Shown here in pieces: positions 8,020 to 17,531 of a stretch of 64,000 nucleotides of DNA. Both the position numbers and the translations under genes were made by a program. Origin of the DNA: JACRPI01 sp964385055. GTDB lineage: Archaea; Nanobdellota; Nanobdellia; Woesearchaeales; DSVV01. Every line of letters begins with the position of its first letter. Position 1 is the stretch's first letter. A model generated the notes under the pieces. It was not told where the DNA came from, searched no databases, and saw nothing but the letters and a program-made list of their open reading frames with translations. The stretch lies in contig CAYLMH010000003.1 of the NCBI GenBank assembly GCA_964385055.1, forward strand, positions 4,243 through 68,242, given 5' to 3'.

Positions 8020-8418
8020 ATGAGCAGAAAAAGTAAAGGCATTTCGTATGAACGAGAACTGATTCATTTATTTTGGGGAACAAAAGAGTGGGCAGCAGTA
8101 CGAGTAGCTGGCTCAGGAAATACACAATATCCTTCTGCGGACATTCTTGCGGGCAATGCGTTAAGAAAGTTAGTTATTGAATGTAAAAGCGTCAAAAATG
8201 AGTCTGTGTACATCCCAAAAGAAGACGTCGAACAACTCCAAACATTCGCAAAATTATTTGGTGCAGAACCTTGGATTGCGGTTCGTTTCGCAAAAACTGC
8301 CTGGCATTTCATGAGTATGGAAAACTTGGAATTAACAGAACGCTGTGCAGTGATTACCACAGAAAACATCAAACTCAAAGGATTGCTATTCAATGAAGTG
8401 ATAGGAAAGTTTGAGTAA
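8020..8418 (+). CDS. hjc: Holliday junction resolvase Hjc
   Basis: This endonuclease cuts four-way DNA junctions as a homodimer. The 132-residue protein shows the whole active site: KGISYERELIHLFW (catalytic Glu), AAVRVAGSGN, SADILAG (Asp), and KLVIECKS (Glu-x-Lys). The length is typical. A TATA-like CATATAAAT at 7990-7998 lies about 26 bases before the ATG. It stands between the histone and a NUDIX gene, close to the replication island, in keeping with a role in recombination and fork repair. Confidence 0.95.
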   Translation: MSRKSKGISYERELIHLFWGTKEWAAVRVAGSGNTQYPSADILAGNALRKLVIECKSVKNESVYIPKEDVEQLQTFAKLFGAEPWIAVRFAKTAWHFMSMENLELTERCAVITTENIKLKGLLFNEVIGKFE

Positions 8419-8440
8419 AAAACAAGAAAAATAGGAAGCA

Positions 8441-8839
8441 CTAAATAATCTTCTTCTCAAGTAACGCAGGAAAAATTTTATTGCGAATAATAGGAGAAAG
8501 AATAGTGGGATCATCGCCTTTTCCAAACCAGCGTTGTTCTTCAATTTCAGAAGAAATATGGGGAGCACCAAGAATAGTGCCCAAATAAAGATTGATACAA
8601 ACAACAGTATTAGGCTCATTCGCTGCAGCATCTTCAAAAGATCCAAAGAAAGAAATACTCTCTGGAACTACTATGCATTTGTGTTCTTCTTTAATTTCAC
8701 GAATAAGGCACGCTTCAACAGACTCTCCTTGTTCAGGTTTGCCGCCAGGCATTAAAAATAAAGTGGTTCCTTTTTTTCGATTAATGAGAAATTTATGATC
8801 ACGAACTATGAGCAATCCATATTTGATTATTTTTTTCAT
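8441..8839 (-). CDS. NUDIX hydrolase
   Basis: The 132-residue protein opens MKKIIKYGLLIVRD and has a NUDIX box G-KPEQG-E-SVEACLI-REIKEE-H-K-C at about residues 33-55. The acidic ligands are kept, but the EExG glycine is Lys, a replacement like the Arg in the NUDIX protein at 1340-1768. The segment FLMPGGKPEQGES resembles MutT/NudG-type proteins. It is convergent with hjc and not in the NUDIX pair near the window start. The substrate is unknown. Confidence 0.82.
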   Translation of the reverse strand: MKKIIKYGLLIVRDHKFLINRKKGTTLFLMPGGKPEQGESVEACLIREIKEEHKCIVVPESISFFGSFEDAAANEPNTVVCINLYLGTILGAPHISSEIEEQRWFGKGDDPTILSPIIRNKIFPALLEKKII

Positions 8840-8903
8840 AAATAACCGATGCCTAACTGCAATTATAAAGTGTTTGCTTTTAAGAAATCAACTATAAAAG
8901 AAA

Positions 8904-8960
8904 AGCACGCACAAGCAGACAGACCTGCAACACAATTCATCTATTTTTTATTATTTCTAT
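8904..8960 (+). repeat. Partial copy of the dispersed intergenic element
   Basis: GCACGCACAAGCAGACAGAC then CTGCAACACAATTCATCTA followed by T-rich DNA matches the element's 3' module. It runs opposite to both flanking genes. Nothing else is visible in 8840-9009. Confidence 0.55.
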
Positions 8961-9009
8961 GACAAAAAAATGAATGAAGCAAAATAATAAACAAAAAAGA
9001 GAGAAGCAA

Positions 9010-9912
9010 CTATTTCATCCAACTATACTTTTTCCGAACATCTTTCAAAAACACAGAAGGAGATTGCACACCAAGCTCTGTAATAAATGCCTTCACATCA
9101 GGCAGGATAATTGCTTCAAATGCAGGATCTTCAACAACAATACCACGAGGCGCATCTTTCCAAATCTCTTGAGCAGGACGCATTTCAACCACTTCTTTGT
9201 GCCGCTTGCTTGCATGCGCGTCAAACTTCCATGCGTCCGAACAAATATAAAGAGGGATTTTCCGTGTAGCTAATAGCTCGGCAAAAATACCAGAACCTAC
9301 TTTATTATAAACAGCATAAGAAGTGATTGCGTCGCTTCCAAAAAGCGCGAGATGCGCGTCTTTCATTGCAATGCCCGCTGCGCTATCCACAAAATGTTTG
9401 ACAGGAATTCCTGCTGCAGCAAGTTCTGTTGCGCTTTTTCTTCCCTGAAAAAGAGGCCGTGTTTCTGTGTTATGAACAGTAAATTTTTTCCCTTGTTTTT
9501 TTGCAGCAAGAAGTATAGCAACAACAGTAGAAGAGTGGCAATGCGTATACACAATACTGCCATGCCGAATCTTTGCCGCGCCAAGTTGTGCTATTTTGTG
9601 TTTTGATGTATCAAAAAAAAGAATAACTTCATTGATGCGCTGCGTGAGCATTTGAAATAAGGAATGATGTTCGTCATAAGAATAAATATTATGAAAAACA
9701 TACGCGAGTGCATTTCGCAAACAAGGCTCTGTTGGCCGGGCAGCAATAAGTTGATCACGAGCATGATAAAGTTCCGCAAGAACTGCTTCGTGAGTGATTG
9801 CGTGAGATTTTTTTAAAACAAGAAGAAGAGAACGCACTCCTTCGCGAGCAACACCTTCTGCTCCCTGAATCCGCAATGTTTTAATGTCTTGAACAACCTG
9901 AGTGAATTTCAT
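9010..9912 (-). CDS. Probable ribose-1,5-bisphosphate isomerase (eIF2B-alpha/MTNA family)
   Basis: The 300-residue protein starts at the ATG at 9912; a TTG at 9948 would add 12 residues without homology. The Rossmann-like half carries VYTHCHSSTVV (candidate catalytic Cys), VHNTETRPLFQGR, FGSDAI (candidate catalytic Asp) and VYNKVGSG, the signature of the family that isomerises ribose-1,5-bisphosphate or methylthioribose-1-phosphate, or acts as eIF2B alpha. The ETRPLFQGR segment favours the ribose-1,5-bisphosphate isomerase of the archaeal AMP pathway, which feeds ribulose-1,5-bisphosphate to RuBisCO. Neither DeoA nor RuBisCO is in this window, so the assignment rests on sequence alone. Confidence 0.7.
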   Translation of the reverse strand: MKFTQVVQDIKTLRIQGAEGVAREGVRSLLLVLKKSHAITHEAVLAELYHARDQLIAARPTEPCLRNALAYVFHNIYSYDEHHSLFQMLTQRINEVILFFDTSKHKIAQLGAAKIRHGSIVYTHCHSSTVVAILLAAKKQGKKFTVHNTETRPLFQGRKSATELAAAGIPVKHFVDSAAGIAMKDAHLALFGSDAITSYAVYNKVGSGIFAELLATRKIPLYICSDAWKFDAHASKRHKEVVEMRPAQEIWKDAPRGIVVEDPAFEAIILPDVKAFITELGVQSPSVFLKDVRKKYSWMK

Positions 9913-9975
9913 AGTGACCGCCTGAACAAAGGAAAATAAATGAAACAAATAAAAAGAAGAGCAAAAAGAAGCTGA

Positions 9976-10221
9976 TTATTTTTTCTTTTTGGATTTTTTG
10001 CCAACTTTGATGCCAAGCTTTTTCTCAATAACTGCTTCTTGTTGTTCAATCTTCATTTCTTCAGCAACGATGCGCCGTGCAATTTTTTCAATGTTGAGAT
10101 CAACACGAGCAATGCGTCGTTCGAGAAGAACAAGAATGCGCAAACTATAGACAATCGCTGCAAGCGTTCCAACAATAATAGCAAGTATAATGACTTCTAA
10201 AGATACTGCTTCTGTTGCCAT
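9976..10221 (-). CDS. Small membrane protein with a coiled-coil tail
   Basis: Translation from the ATG at 10221 (GAGGTG lies 9 bases upstream) gives 81 residues: MATEAVSLE, one transmembrane helix (about 8-29), then a charged heptad-like coiled coil (LLERRIARVDLNIEKIARRI) and a poly-basic end GKKSKKKK. It probably lies in the membrane with a cytoplasmic basic tail. It is the last gene before the presumed origin. I do not recognise a family. Confidence 0.65.
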   Translation of the reverse strand: MATEAVSLEVIILAIIVGTLAAIVYSLRILVLLERRIARVDLNIEKIARRIVAEEMKIEQQEAVIEKKLGIKVGKKSKKKK

Positions 10222-10360
10222 AACGATAAACACCTCTTTCTAAAACCCACCTACTTCTTCTTTTTATATATAGTGGGATATAAAAAGCTTTCTTTTTACT
10301 CAGTAAAGGTAACGAAAAAGGAAGAAAAAGAAATTGTTCTTTTTTTGTGCCCCTTCTCTA

Positions 10361-10388
10361 CCCCCTCACCCCCTCGTTTCTTATGGAA
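10361..10388 (-). promoter_or_regulatory. ORB-like origin recognition box, left, inverted
   Basis: Read on the minus strand the box is TTCCATAAGAAACGAGGGGG followed by TGAGGGGG. This fits the archaeal origin recognition box: a partial dyad TTCC...GGAAAC-like core followed by a G-string, which Orc1/Cdc6 binds. It points away from the AT-rich stretch. Its partner is at 10929-10954. Confidence 0.65.
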
Positions 10389-10928
10389 AGGCTGTTTCTA
10401 AAAAAGAATGTGGAACAAAAGAGAAAAAGAGGGGGGAAAGAAGAAAAAGAAGAAAAATGAATAATTGAGGTTTTGTCGACGAAAAAAAGAAAACAAATAA
10501 GAAAGAAATTAAAAATAAAAAGTGCTAAACAAAATAAAAAACAAAGAAAATTTTGATAATAGAGTTACATTCATTATTTTTATTTTCCATGAGAAATGAA
10601 GGATAATATAATAATATAATTAATTTCCATATAGAAAATAATAATATAATAATAAATATAATAATAATGTAAATAATAAGATAATGATTATGTAATAATA
10701 ATAGAATGAATAATAATAGAAATAAAATAATTAAAATAAAGAGAAAATAGAATAAAACAAACTAAAGATGATAAATTAATTATGAAAAAGGGATTATGGT
10801 AAAATTGTTAGATTATGTTAATTTATTTCATACATCTAAGCTTATCAAGCCTTATCTTCTCAACAAAACACCTCATCTCCAAACTAAACAGCCCAAACCA
10901 CAGACCATCCAACACCCCCAACCTCCAT
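10389..10928. other. Probable replication origin: AT-rich duplex-unwinding stretch
   Basis: About 540 bases with no credible gene, dominated by TAATAATAATAT runs (densest at 10600-10760), lie between two inverted ORB-like boxes and end about 135 bases before orc1. Inverted ORBs around an AT-rich stretch next to orc1/cdc6 is the layout of known archaeal origins. A further GGGAAAGGGGT at 11002-11012 could be a partial third box. This is inferred from sequence; no skew or experimental data were available. Confidence 0.65.
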
Positions 10929-10954
10929 CTCCAGTAGAAACCAAGGGGGGAGGG
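10929..10954 (+). promoter_or_regulatory. ORB-like origin recognition box, right
   Basis: CTCCAGTAGAAACCAAGGGG followed by GGAGGG matches the ORB form CCAGTGGAAAC + G-string closely, with only the dyad centre changed. It is in opposite orientation to the box at 10361-10388 and faces the orc1 gene. Confidence 0.7.
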
Positions 10955-11030
10955 TCAATCACCTCTTTTCTACTCTCTTGTTATCCTCGATAATTTATTG
11001 TGGGAAAGGGGTAAAAAACACAAATTAAAA

Positions 11031-11041
11031 AACTATATAAA
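11031..11041 (+). promoter_or_regulatory. TATA box of orc1
   Basis: ACTATATAAA lies about 28 bases before the ATG at 11064, fitting a leaderless orc1 message. This spacing supports 11064 as the start in preference to an in-frame TTG at 10998 or an out-of-frame ATG at 11054. Confidence 0.6.
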
Positions 11042-11063
11042 CCTTGGTTTCCTATGGAATTAC

Positions 11064-12275
11064 ATGGAAGAAAAGAGGTTAAACAACATATTTGAGAAAT
11101 TCTTAAGTCAAGTCTCTATTTTCAAAGACAAAAAAGTATTGCAATCTTCTTATACCCCAGATGCATTGCTTCATAGGGATGAAGAAATTAATCAGCTTGC
11201 AAAGATTCTTGCTCCTGCGTTGCGTATGGAACGACCCTCTAATGTTTTTTTGTATGGAAAAACAGGAACAGGAAAAACAGTCACTGCAATATATACTGCG
11301 GCGGAAATAAGAAGACTGTCAGAGGAGCGAAACATTCCATTGAAAACAGTCTACATTAACTGTAAGCTCAGTAGAATTGCAGATACAGAATATAGAGTTA
11401 TTGCGCAGCTTGCGAGGGAGTTCAATAAAGATATTCCTGCAACAGGACTTCCCACAGATGAGGTCTATAAAATATTTTTTAGCGCAGTGGACGACAAAGA
11501 ACAGCTCATCATGTTGATTTTAGATGAAATAGATCAGTTAATAAAAAAAGTAGGAGATGAAATTATCTATAATCTGACAAGAATTAATACAAATCTGAAA
11601 AAAAGCCAGCTCTGTATTATTGGCATTTCCAATGATCTTGTTTTTACAGATCATTTAGATCCGCGGGTAAAATCTTCATTAAGTGAGGAAGAAGTTATTT
11701 TTGCTCCGTATAATGCGCTTCAGCTTCAAGACATCTTGCGCAGAAGAGCAGGACACGCGTTTAAAGAAAACATTATTGAGTCTGGTGTTGTGGAAAAATG
11801 TGCAGCGTATGCGGCGCGAGAGCATGGCGATGCGAGACGGGCGCTTGAGCTGCTTCGTGTTGCAGGAGAAATTGCAGAGCGAAATGGGGAACAAACAGTA
11901 AAGATTGCGCACATAGATAATGCAGAAGAAAAAATTGAAAGGGATAGGGTTATTGATATTGTCAAAACACAGCCAAGGCAGCAGCAGACCACACTCTACG
12001 CGATTTTTTCTTTGTATAATGAGAAGAACGCTATTATTTATACCGGAGATGTGTATGATGTCTACAAAACATTGTGTGTGAAAGTGGGTTTATACCCATT
12101 AACACAGAGAAGGGTTTCTGATATTATCGCGGAGTTGGACATGCTTGGAATTATAAACGCGAAGGTTGTTTCAAAAGGAAGATTTGGAAGAACGCGCGAG
12201 ATTTCTGTTGCTATCCCGCAAACAATTAAGCCAAAAATAATGACTATCCTCCAGCAGAGTTTAAATGTGGAGTAG
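11064..12275 (+). CDS. orc1: Orc1/Cdc6 replication initiator
   Basis: This AAA+ protein (403 residues) marks origins and loads MCM. Walker A is FLYGKTGTGKTVTAIYT at about 60-76, Walker B LILDEIDQL at about 150-158, and sensor 1 is GISNDL. The basic segment DPRVKSSLSEEEVIFAPY belongs to the initiator-specific region, and the last 120 residues form the C-terminal winged helix (RRVSDIIAELDMLGI). A short basic N-terminus precedes the YTPDALLHRDEEI motif common to archaeal Orc1. It lies directly beside the presumed origin and leads a replication gene series with DP1 and DP2, 24 bases away. Confidence 0.97.
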   Translation: MEEKRLNNIFEKFLSQVSIFKDKKVLQSSYTPDALLHRDEEINQLAKILAPALRMERPSNVFLYGKTGTGKTVTAIYTAAEIRRLSEERNIPLKTVYINCKLSRIADTEYRVIAQLAREFNKDIPATGLPTDEVYKIFFSAVDDKEQLIMLILDEIDQLIKKVGDEIIYNLTRINTNLKKSQLCIIGISNDLVFTDHLDPRVKSSLSEEEVIFAPYNALQLQDILRRRAGHAFKENIIESGVVEKCAAYAAREHGDARRALELLRVAGEIAERNGEQTVKIAHIDNAEEKIERDRVIDIVKTQPRQQQTTLYAIFSLYNEKNAIIYTGDVYDVYKTLCVKVGLYPLTQRRVSDIIAELDMLGIINAKVVSKGRFGRTREISVAIPQTIKPKIMTILQQSLNVE

Positions 12276-12299
12276 CGCATTTAGTGTAGTGTGAAGAAA

Positions 12300-13868
12300 A
12301 TGACGACAAAAAAAGAGCTTGTGCAGTTCCTTCTTGCCAAAAAAATTCTGGTCACTGGAAAAATCATGGCTATGATAAAAGAGCAGAGTGACCAAGAAAC
12401 AGAAAAATTATACAAAAATATAGAAAATAAAGATGATGACAGTATAAGAAAAATTATTTTCTCTTGTTTACAGCTTGAAAAACAAAAAGAACAAAGAACT
12501 ACTCTTGTAGAAAAAGAAAATAAAGAAGGGAGTGTAGAAGCAACCACTCCCAACCAAGAAAAAAATGAAGCCCCCCATGCTGCCCAAAATGAAGAAAAAA
12601 CAAAAGAAGGGATAGTAACAATAGTTTCAAGCTTTACCACAAAGGAAGTAAACAAAGAGATTCAGGATTTTGTTTCGTACTTTAATGAGCGATATAAAAC
12701 ACTCGAGCGTTTATTAAGAGGAAGACAGGAGTTAGATAATGTCACTGTTGTCAAGCGCGCGTTGCAAAAAGAAGAGCGGGAGCCAGTGGCAGTTATAGGT
12801 CTTGTTAAAAAAATTGAAGAAACAAAAAATAATAATATTATTATTGCGTTGGAAGACAGCACAGGAGAGATAAAAGCACTTATCTCAAAAAGTAAAAAAG
12901 AACTTTATGATGGCGGCAAATCATTAGTGCTTGATGAAGTGGTTGGAGTGGTGGGGGTTGCAGGAAAAGGAATCATTTTTGTTGAAAAAATTGTCTGGCC
13001 AGAAGTTCCTGTCTATAATGAGTTAAAAAAATCACCTGTAGAAGAGTATGCTATTTTTCTGTCTGATATTCATGTAGGGTCAAAACAGTTTCTTGCTGCG
13101 GCGTTTGAAAAATTCCTGAAGTGGATCAACGGCGAGATGGGTGATGAAAAACAACGTGCGTTAGTAAATAAGATAAAATATATTTTTATTGTAGGAGATA
13201 TTGTTGATGGAGTGGGGATTTATCCTGGGCAGGAAAATGATTTAGAGATGACAGATATTTATGAACAATATGCGACATGCGGAAAATTGCTTGCGCAAAT
13301 TCCAAGACACATGAAAATAATTATGTGCCCAGGCAATCACGATGCGATGCGCTTGGCAGAGCCGCAGCTTCCGCTGTACGAAGATATGGCAAAGCCGCTG
13401 TATGATCTTCCAAATGCAGTGATGGTAAGTAACCCTGCACTCGTCAATGTCGGAAAGACAGAAGGATTTCCAGGGATTACTGTACTGATGTATCACGGTT
13501 ATAGTTTTGATTATTATATTGCGAATGTGGATGAAATTAGGAATAATGGAGGTTATGATCGCGCAGATCTCGTGATGAAGTATCTATTACAGCGCCGCCA
13601 TCTTGCGCCGACGCATGCATCGTGCATGTATATCCCGTTCCGTGATTCTGATCCAATGGTGATTGGAAAAATTCCAGATATTTTTGCAACAGGTCATCTG
13701 CATAAAACGTCTGTTTCAAATTATAGAAATATCACATTAATTTGTGGAAGTTGTTGGCAGGGAAAAACAGCGTTCCAGGAAAAAATGGGACATAACCCAG
13801 AGCCAGCGCGCGTTCCATTAGTAAACTTGCAAACAAGAGAAGTAAAAATCCTTAGGTTTATGGAGTAG
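12300..13868 (+). CDS. polD1: DNA polymerase D small subunit DP1
   Basis: DP1 is the proofreading 3'-5' exonuclease subunit of archaeal polymerase D. Residues 1-70 form the helical N-terminus, followed by an acidic low-complexity linker, an OB fold at about 155-235 and a calcineurin-like phosphodiesterase. Its metal motifs are all intact: LSDIHVGS, VGDIVDGVG, PGNHDAMR, YHGYSFD and TGHLHK. A GTG at 12291 is also in frame; the ATG at 12300 is preferred. Length (522) is usual. DP2 starts 5 bases after its stop, so both subunits should be made together. Confidence 0.96.
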   Translation: MTTKKELVQFLLAKKILVTGKIMAMIKEQSDQETEKLYKNIENKDDDSIRKIIFSCLQLEKQKEQRTTLVEKENKEGSVEATTPNQEKNEAPHAAQNEEKTKEGIVTIVSSFTTKEVNKEIQDFVSYFNERYKTLERLLRGRQELDNVTVVKRALQKEEREPVAVIGLVKKIEETKNNNIIIALEDSTGEIKALISKSKKELYDGGKSLVLDEVVGVVGVAGKGIIFVEKIVWPEVPVYNELKKSPVEEYAIFLSDIHVGSKQFLAAAFEKFLKWINGEMGDEKQRALVNKIKYIFIVGDIVDGVGIYPGQENDLEMTDIYEQYATCGKLLAQIPRHMKIIMCPGNHDAMRLAEPQLPLYEDMAKPLYDLPNAVMVSNPALVNVGKTEGFPGITVLMYHGYSFDYYIANVDEIRNNGGYDRADLVMKYLLQRRHLAPTHASCMYIPFRDSDPMVIGKIPDIFATGHLHKTSVSNYRNITLICGSCWQGKTAFQEKMGHNPEPARVPLVNLQTREVKILRFME

Positions 13869-13872
13869 TACA

Positions 13873-16800
13873 ATGACAGCAACATCAGAGCGCATGCAAA
13901 AATATTTTGAAAACATTGAGAAAGAAGTTCTTTATGAATATGATAAAGCGAAAGCAGCAAAAGAGATGGGGTTTGATGCTGATGACAGAGTAGACATAAA
14001 ACTTGCAAAAAATATGGCAGAGCGGGTTGAAGGGCTCATCAGCGTTGTTGCCCAGCAGCTTGTGGGTTCAGGAGTCACAGAGCGAATTATCGAGCTGGAA
14101 AAAGAGTATGAACCAATGGACTGGCGTGTTGCGCTGAAGATTGCGCTTGAAGTAGCGCAAGAAAAATTCTGTAAATTCAAAGATAAGAAAGAAGCGATGG
14201 AAGTGGGAATCAGAACAGGCTTTGCGTATCAGACAGCAGGAATTGTTGCAGCGCCGCTGGAAGGGTTTACAGAATTAAAGATTCGCCAGACGTATGATGG
14301 TAAAGAATATTTTGTTCCTTGTTATGCGGGTCCAATTCGTGGTGCAGGAGGAACAGCAGCGGCATTTTCGTTGCTTTTGACAGATTATGTCCGTGTGCAG
14401 ATGGGCTATGCAAAATACGATCCTTCAGAAAAAGAAGTAAATCGATACAAAGGAGAAATTTATGATTATCATGAACGCGTCACGAACCTTCAATACCTCC
14501 CTTCTCTGGAGGAGCTGGATTTCCTGATGCGACATTTACCTGTGCAGGTTGATGGTGAGCCAACAGAAACAAAAGATGTTTCAAATTACAAAGATACGCC
14601 GAGAGTGGAAACAAATAAAATTCGCGGGGGCATTTGTCTTGTTCTTGCAGAAGGTCTTTCACAGAAAGCGCCAAAGCTCTGGAAGCGTCTCGAAGAATGG
14701 GGAAAAGATTTTGGGATGGATTGGGATTTTCTGGGAGAGTTTCTCAAGTTACAGAAGGACATCAAGGCAAAAAAGAAGCCAACAGGAGAACAAAAAAAAG
14801 AAAAACTCTCTCCAAACTATACTTTTATCGCGGACATGGTTGCAGGCAGACCTGTTTTGACATTTCCTATGGCAAAAGGAGGATTTCGTTTGCGGTATGG
14901 GAGAGCAAGAACATCTGGGTTTTCAGCAGCAGCGATAAATCCAGCGACAATGCTCGTGCTCGATAAATTCGTTGCAATTGGAACACAATTAAAAGTCGAG
15001 CGTCCAGGAAAAGCAGCAGCAATAACAGCATGTGATATGATTCACGGTCCAGTTGTCCTTCTCGAAGATGGCTCTGTGCGAATCATAGAAACAATCGAAG
15101 AGGCAAAGGCGTGCAAAGATAAAGTAAAGCAGATTCTCTATTTAGGAGACATTCTATTTAACTATGGGGATTTTTCAGAAAATGGCCACATTCTTGTTCC
15201 ATGCGGGTATAATGAGGATTGGTATACGCAGCATTTGCGCAAAGAAATGAAGAAGCAGCAGGAAGATCTTTCAGAGGAAATGCGAAATCACCTCAGAGAT
15301 CCAAAGCAGCAGAAAACATGCAAAGAAATGATTGCGCTCAGTAAAAAGTACAATCTGCCACTACACCCAAGGTATACATATTATTGGACACAGATCACAC
15401 AACAGCAGTTTGAAGAATTAATGCATGCGTTGCCAGAAATGAAAATGCTGGAAGAAAAAGTAACAATAAAAAATATTTCTTCCATGAAACAGACAATAGA
15501 GATTCTTGGTGTTCCTCATATTCTTGTGAATAATGAATTCATAGTGATAGAAAAAGACGACGCAACTGCGTTTTTATTTTCGTTGGGAATAGCGCAGTAT
15601 GAAGACATTGAAAAGACGCAAAAAGCGTATGACAAAGGAAAAACAGTGCTTGAAAATATCAACAGCTTTGCGAAAATAGAAATCAAAGACAAAGCAGGAA
15701 CAACTATTGGTGCTCGAATGGGCAGGCCAGAAAAAGCAAAGATGAGGGAGTTGACAGGATCACCGCATGGGCTCTTCCCTATAGGTAATGAAGGGGGCAG
15801 GTTACGATCATTCCAAGCAGCACTCGAAGCAAAAAAAGTAACAGCAGACTTTCCATTGTTTGTTTGTCCATCTTGTGAGAAGGAGAGTGTTCATGGCTTT
15901 TGTTATGGGTGTAATAAAAAAACAAAACAATTTTTCTTTTGTCAAATGTGTGGAAAAATTCCTGAGCCAACATGTAAAGTTCATGGAAAAGCAAAACAGT
16001 ATAAAAAAATAGAGCTGCCTATCGAACCAGAATTTTCAGCTGCGGTAAAATACATGCAGGTGGAGAGTGTTCCTGCGTTAATCAAAGGAATTAAAGGAAC
16101 AAGCAACGAGGATCACGTTGTTGAATATGTAGGAAAAGCAATTCTGCGTGCAAAACATGATGTCTATGTCAATAAAGATGGGACAATTCGTTATGATATG
16201 AGCGAGTTGCCGCTCACGCATTTTAAACCAATAGAAGTGGGCACTTCTGTAGAAAAGCTCCGCGAGATGGGGTATGAAACAGATATTGAAGGGAAACCGT
16301 TAGAGCATCCAGAACAAGTGCTTGAAATGTATCCTCAAGATGTTGTTCTTCCCGCAGCAACAGATGCGCTTGATGAACCATCGGATGCGGTATTGTTTAG
16401 AACAGCACAATTTATTGATGATTTATTAGTGCGAGTCTATAAGCAGGAACCATTTTACAAGCTGACAAAAAAAAGTGACCTTGTAGGGCATCTAACAATA
16501 TGTCTTGCGCCGCACATTTCTGCAGGGATGGTTGGAAGAATTGTTGGCTTCTCAAAAACGCAGGGTTTTTTTGCGCATCCGCTGTTTCACGCAGCGCTGA
16601 GAAGAGACTGCGACGGCGATGAAGCAAGCGTCAGTTTGCTATTAGATGGCTTGCTTAATTTTTCAAGAAGATATCTTCCTGCAAGAATTGGTGCGCGAAC
16701 AATGGACGCGCCATTAGTTCTTACTTCTCGTCTCATTCCAACAGAAGTGGACGATCAGGCGTTGGGACTTGATGTTATGTTTGAATACCCTCTTGAACTG

Positions 16801-17361
16801 TATGAAGCAGCAGAAGAGTACCAAAGTGCAAAGACAGTCAAGGTAGAGCAGATAAAAAATAGAGTGAACACCCCGTTGCAATATGAAGGAGTGGGCTTTA
16901 CGCATGGAACAACGAGCATTAATATTGGAATAAGTTGTTCTGCGTATAAAGAACTTCCTTCAATGGAAGACAAATTAAATGGACAAATGCAGCTTGCAGT
17001 AAAAATCCGCGCAGTGAGCGAGCGAGATGTTGCGCGCTTTGTAATTGAAAAGCATTTTTTAAAAGACACAAAGGGGAATCTGAGAAAGTTTTCGCAGCAG
17101 GGTTTCCGTTGTGTGAAGTGCAATGAATCATATCGTCGCCCTCCATTATTAGGCAAATGTTTAGCGTGTGGAGGCAAAATTATTTTCACCATTTCAGAAG
17201 GATCAGTGATCAAGTACCTTGCGTTAAGTATCAAGCTCGCAGAGACCTATGATGTTTCTCCATATCTCAAGCAGACGTTAGATTTATTGCAGCGCAGAGT
17301 TGATGCAGAGTTTGGCAAAGACAAAGAAACACAAGAAGCGTTGGGGAAATGGTTTGGGTAA
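13873..17361 (+). CDS. polD2: DNA polymerase D large subunit DP2
   Basis: The 1162-residue catalytic subunit has the expected length and no intein. Landmarks include CYAGPIRGAGGTAAAFSLLL near 160, RYGRARTSGFSAAAINPATM near 345, a double zinc-binding region (CPSCEKESVHGFCYGC, FFCQMCG) near 660-695, the catalytic RRDCDGDEASV near 912, and a C-terminal zinc finger CVKCNESY...CLACGG near 1080-1100. The last residues QEALGKWFG form a PCNA-interacting PIP box (QxxLxxWF) at the extreme C-terminus, as in other DP2 proteins, tying the polymerase to the sliding clamp. It follows DP1 by 4 bases. Confidence 0.97.
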   Translation: MTATSERMQKYFENIEKEVLYEYDKAKAAKEMGFDADDRVDIKLAKNMAERVEGLISVVAQQLVGSGVTERIIELEKEYEPMDWRVALKIALEVAQEKFCKFKDKKEAMEVGIRTGFAYQTAGIVAAPLEGFTELKIRQTYDGKEYFVPCYAGPIRGAGGTAAAFSLLLTDYVRVQMGYAKYDPSEKEVNRYKGEIYDYHERVTNLQYLPSLEELDFLMRHLPVQVDGEPTETKDVSNYKDTPRVETNKIRGGICLVLAEGLSQKAPKLWKRLEEWGKDFGMDWDFLGEFLKLQKDIKAKKKPTGEQKKEKLSPNYTFIADMVAGRPVLTFPMAKGGFRLRYGRARTSGFSAAAINPATMLVLDKFVAIGTQLKVERPGKAAAITACDMIHGPVVLLEDGSVRIIETIEEAKACKDKVKQILYLGDILFNYGDFSENGHILVPCGYNEDWYTQHLRKEMKKQQEDLSEEMRNHLRDPKQQKTCKEMIALSKKYNLPLHPRYTYYWTQITQQQFEELMHALPEMKMLEEKVTIKNISSMKQTIEILGVPHILVNNEFIVIEKDDATAFLFSLGIAQYEDIEKTQKAYDKGKTVLENINSFAKIEIKDKAGTTIGARMGRPEKAKMRELTGSPHGLFPIGNEGGRLRSFQAALEAKKVTADFPLFVCPSCEKESVHGFCYGCNKKTKQFFFCQMCGKIPEPTCKVHGKAKQYKKIELPIEPEFSAAVKYMQVESVPALIKGIKGTSNEDHVVEYVGKAILRAKHDVYVNKDGTIRYDMSELPLTHFKPIEVGTSVEKLREMGYETDIEGKPLEHPEQVLEMYPQDVVLPAATDALDEPSDAVLFRTAQFIDDLLVRVYKQEPFYKLTKKSDLVGHLTICLAPHISAGMVGRIVGFSKTQGFFAHPLFHAALRRDCDGDEASVSLLLDGLLNFSRRYLPARIGARTMDAPLVLTSRLIPTEVDDQALGLDVMFEYPLELYEAAEEYQSAKTVKVEQIKNRVNTPLQYEGVGFTHGTTSINIGISCSAYKELPSMEDKLNGQMQLAVKIRAVSERDVARFVIEKHFLKDTKGNLRKFSQQGFRCVKCNESYRRPPLLGKCLACGGKIIFTISEGSVIKYLALSIKLAETYDVSPYLKQTLDLLQRRVDAEFGKDKETQEALGKWFG

Positions 17362-17393
17362 AAAAATATAATCTCTCTTTGAATAATTCATAA

Positions 17394-17515
17394 ACACGCA
17401 CAAACTTCTCCATTATTCGCTCAGCAAAGTCCTGCATCACAATTCATCCATTTATTATAAAATAAAAAAGAGATAAAGTGTGATCAAGCAGCGGAGCGAT
17501 TAAGAAGTGTTGCAA
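17394..17515 (+). repeat. Copy of the dispersed intergenic element
   Basis: CACGCACAAACTTCTCC, then ATTCGCTCAGCAAAGTCCTG and CATCACAATTCATCC lie between the convergent DP2 gene and the small minus-strand gene. A second fragment, ATCAAGCAGCGGAGCGATTA with GTGTTGCAATG after it, follows at 17482-17515. Nothing else is visible in 17362-17531. Confidence 0.6.
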
Positions 17516-17531
17516 TGTTTATAAAAAAATT

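Noticed and set aside
10796..10993. 65-codon open frame in the origin region
   Set aside because: It is Pro/Gln/Thr-rich without homology, runs through the right ORB-like box, and has no promoter or ribosome site of its own.
13873..17361. Intein in DP2
   Set aside because: The protein has the normal uninterrupted length and no intein splice motifs. MCM and Orc1 are also free of inteins.
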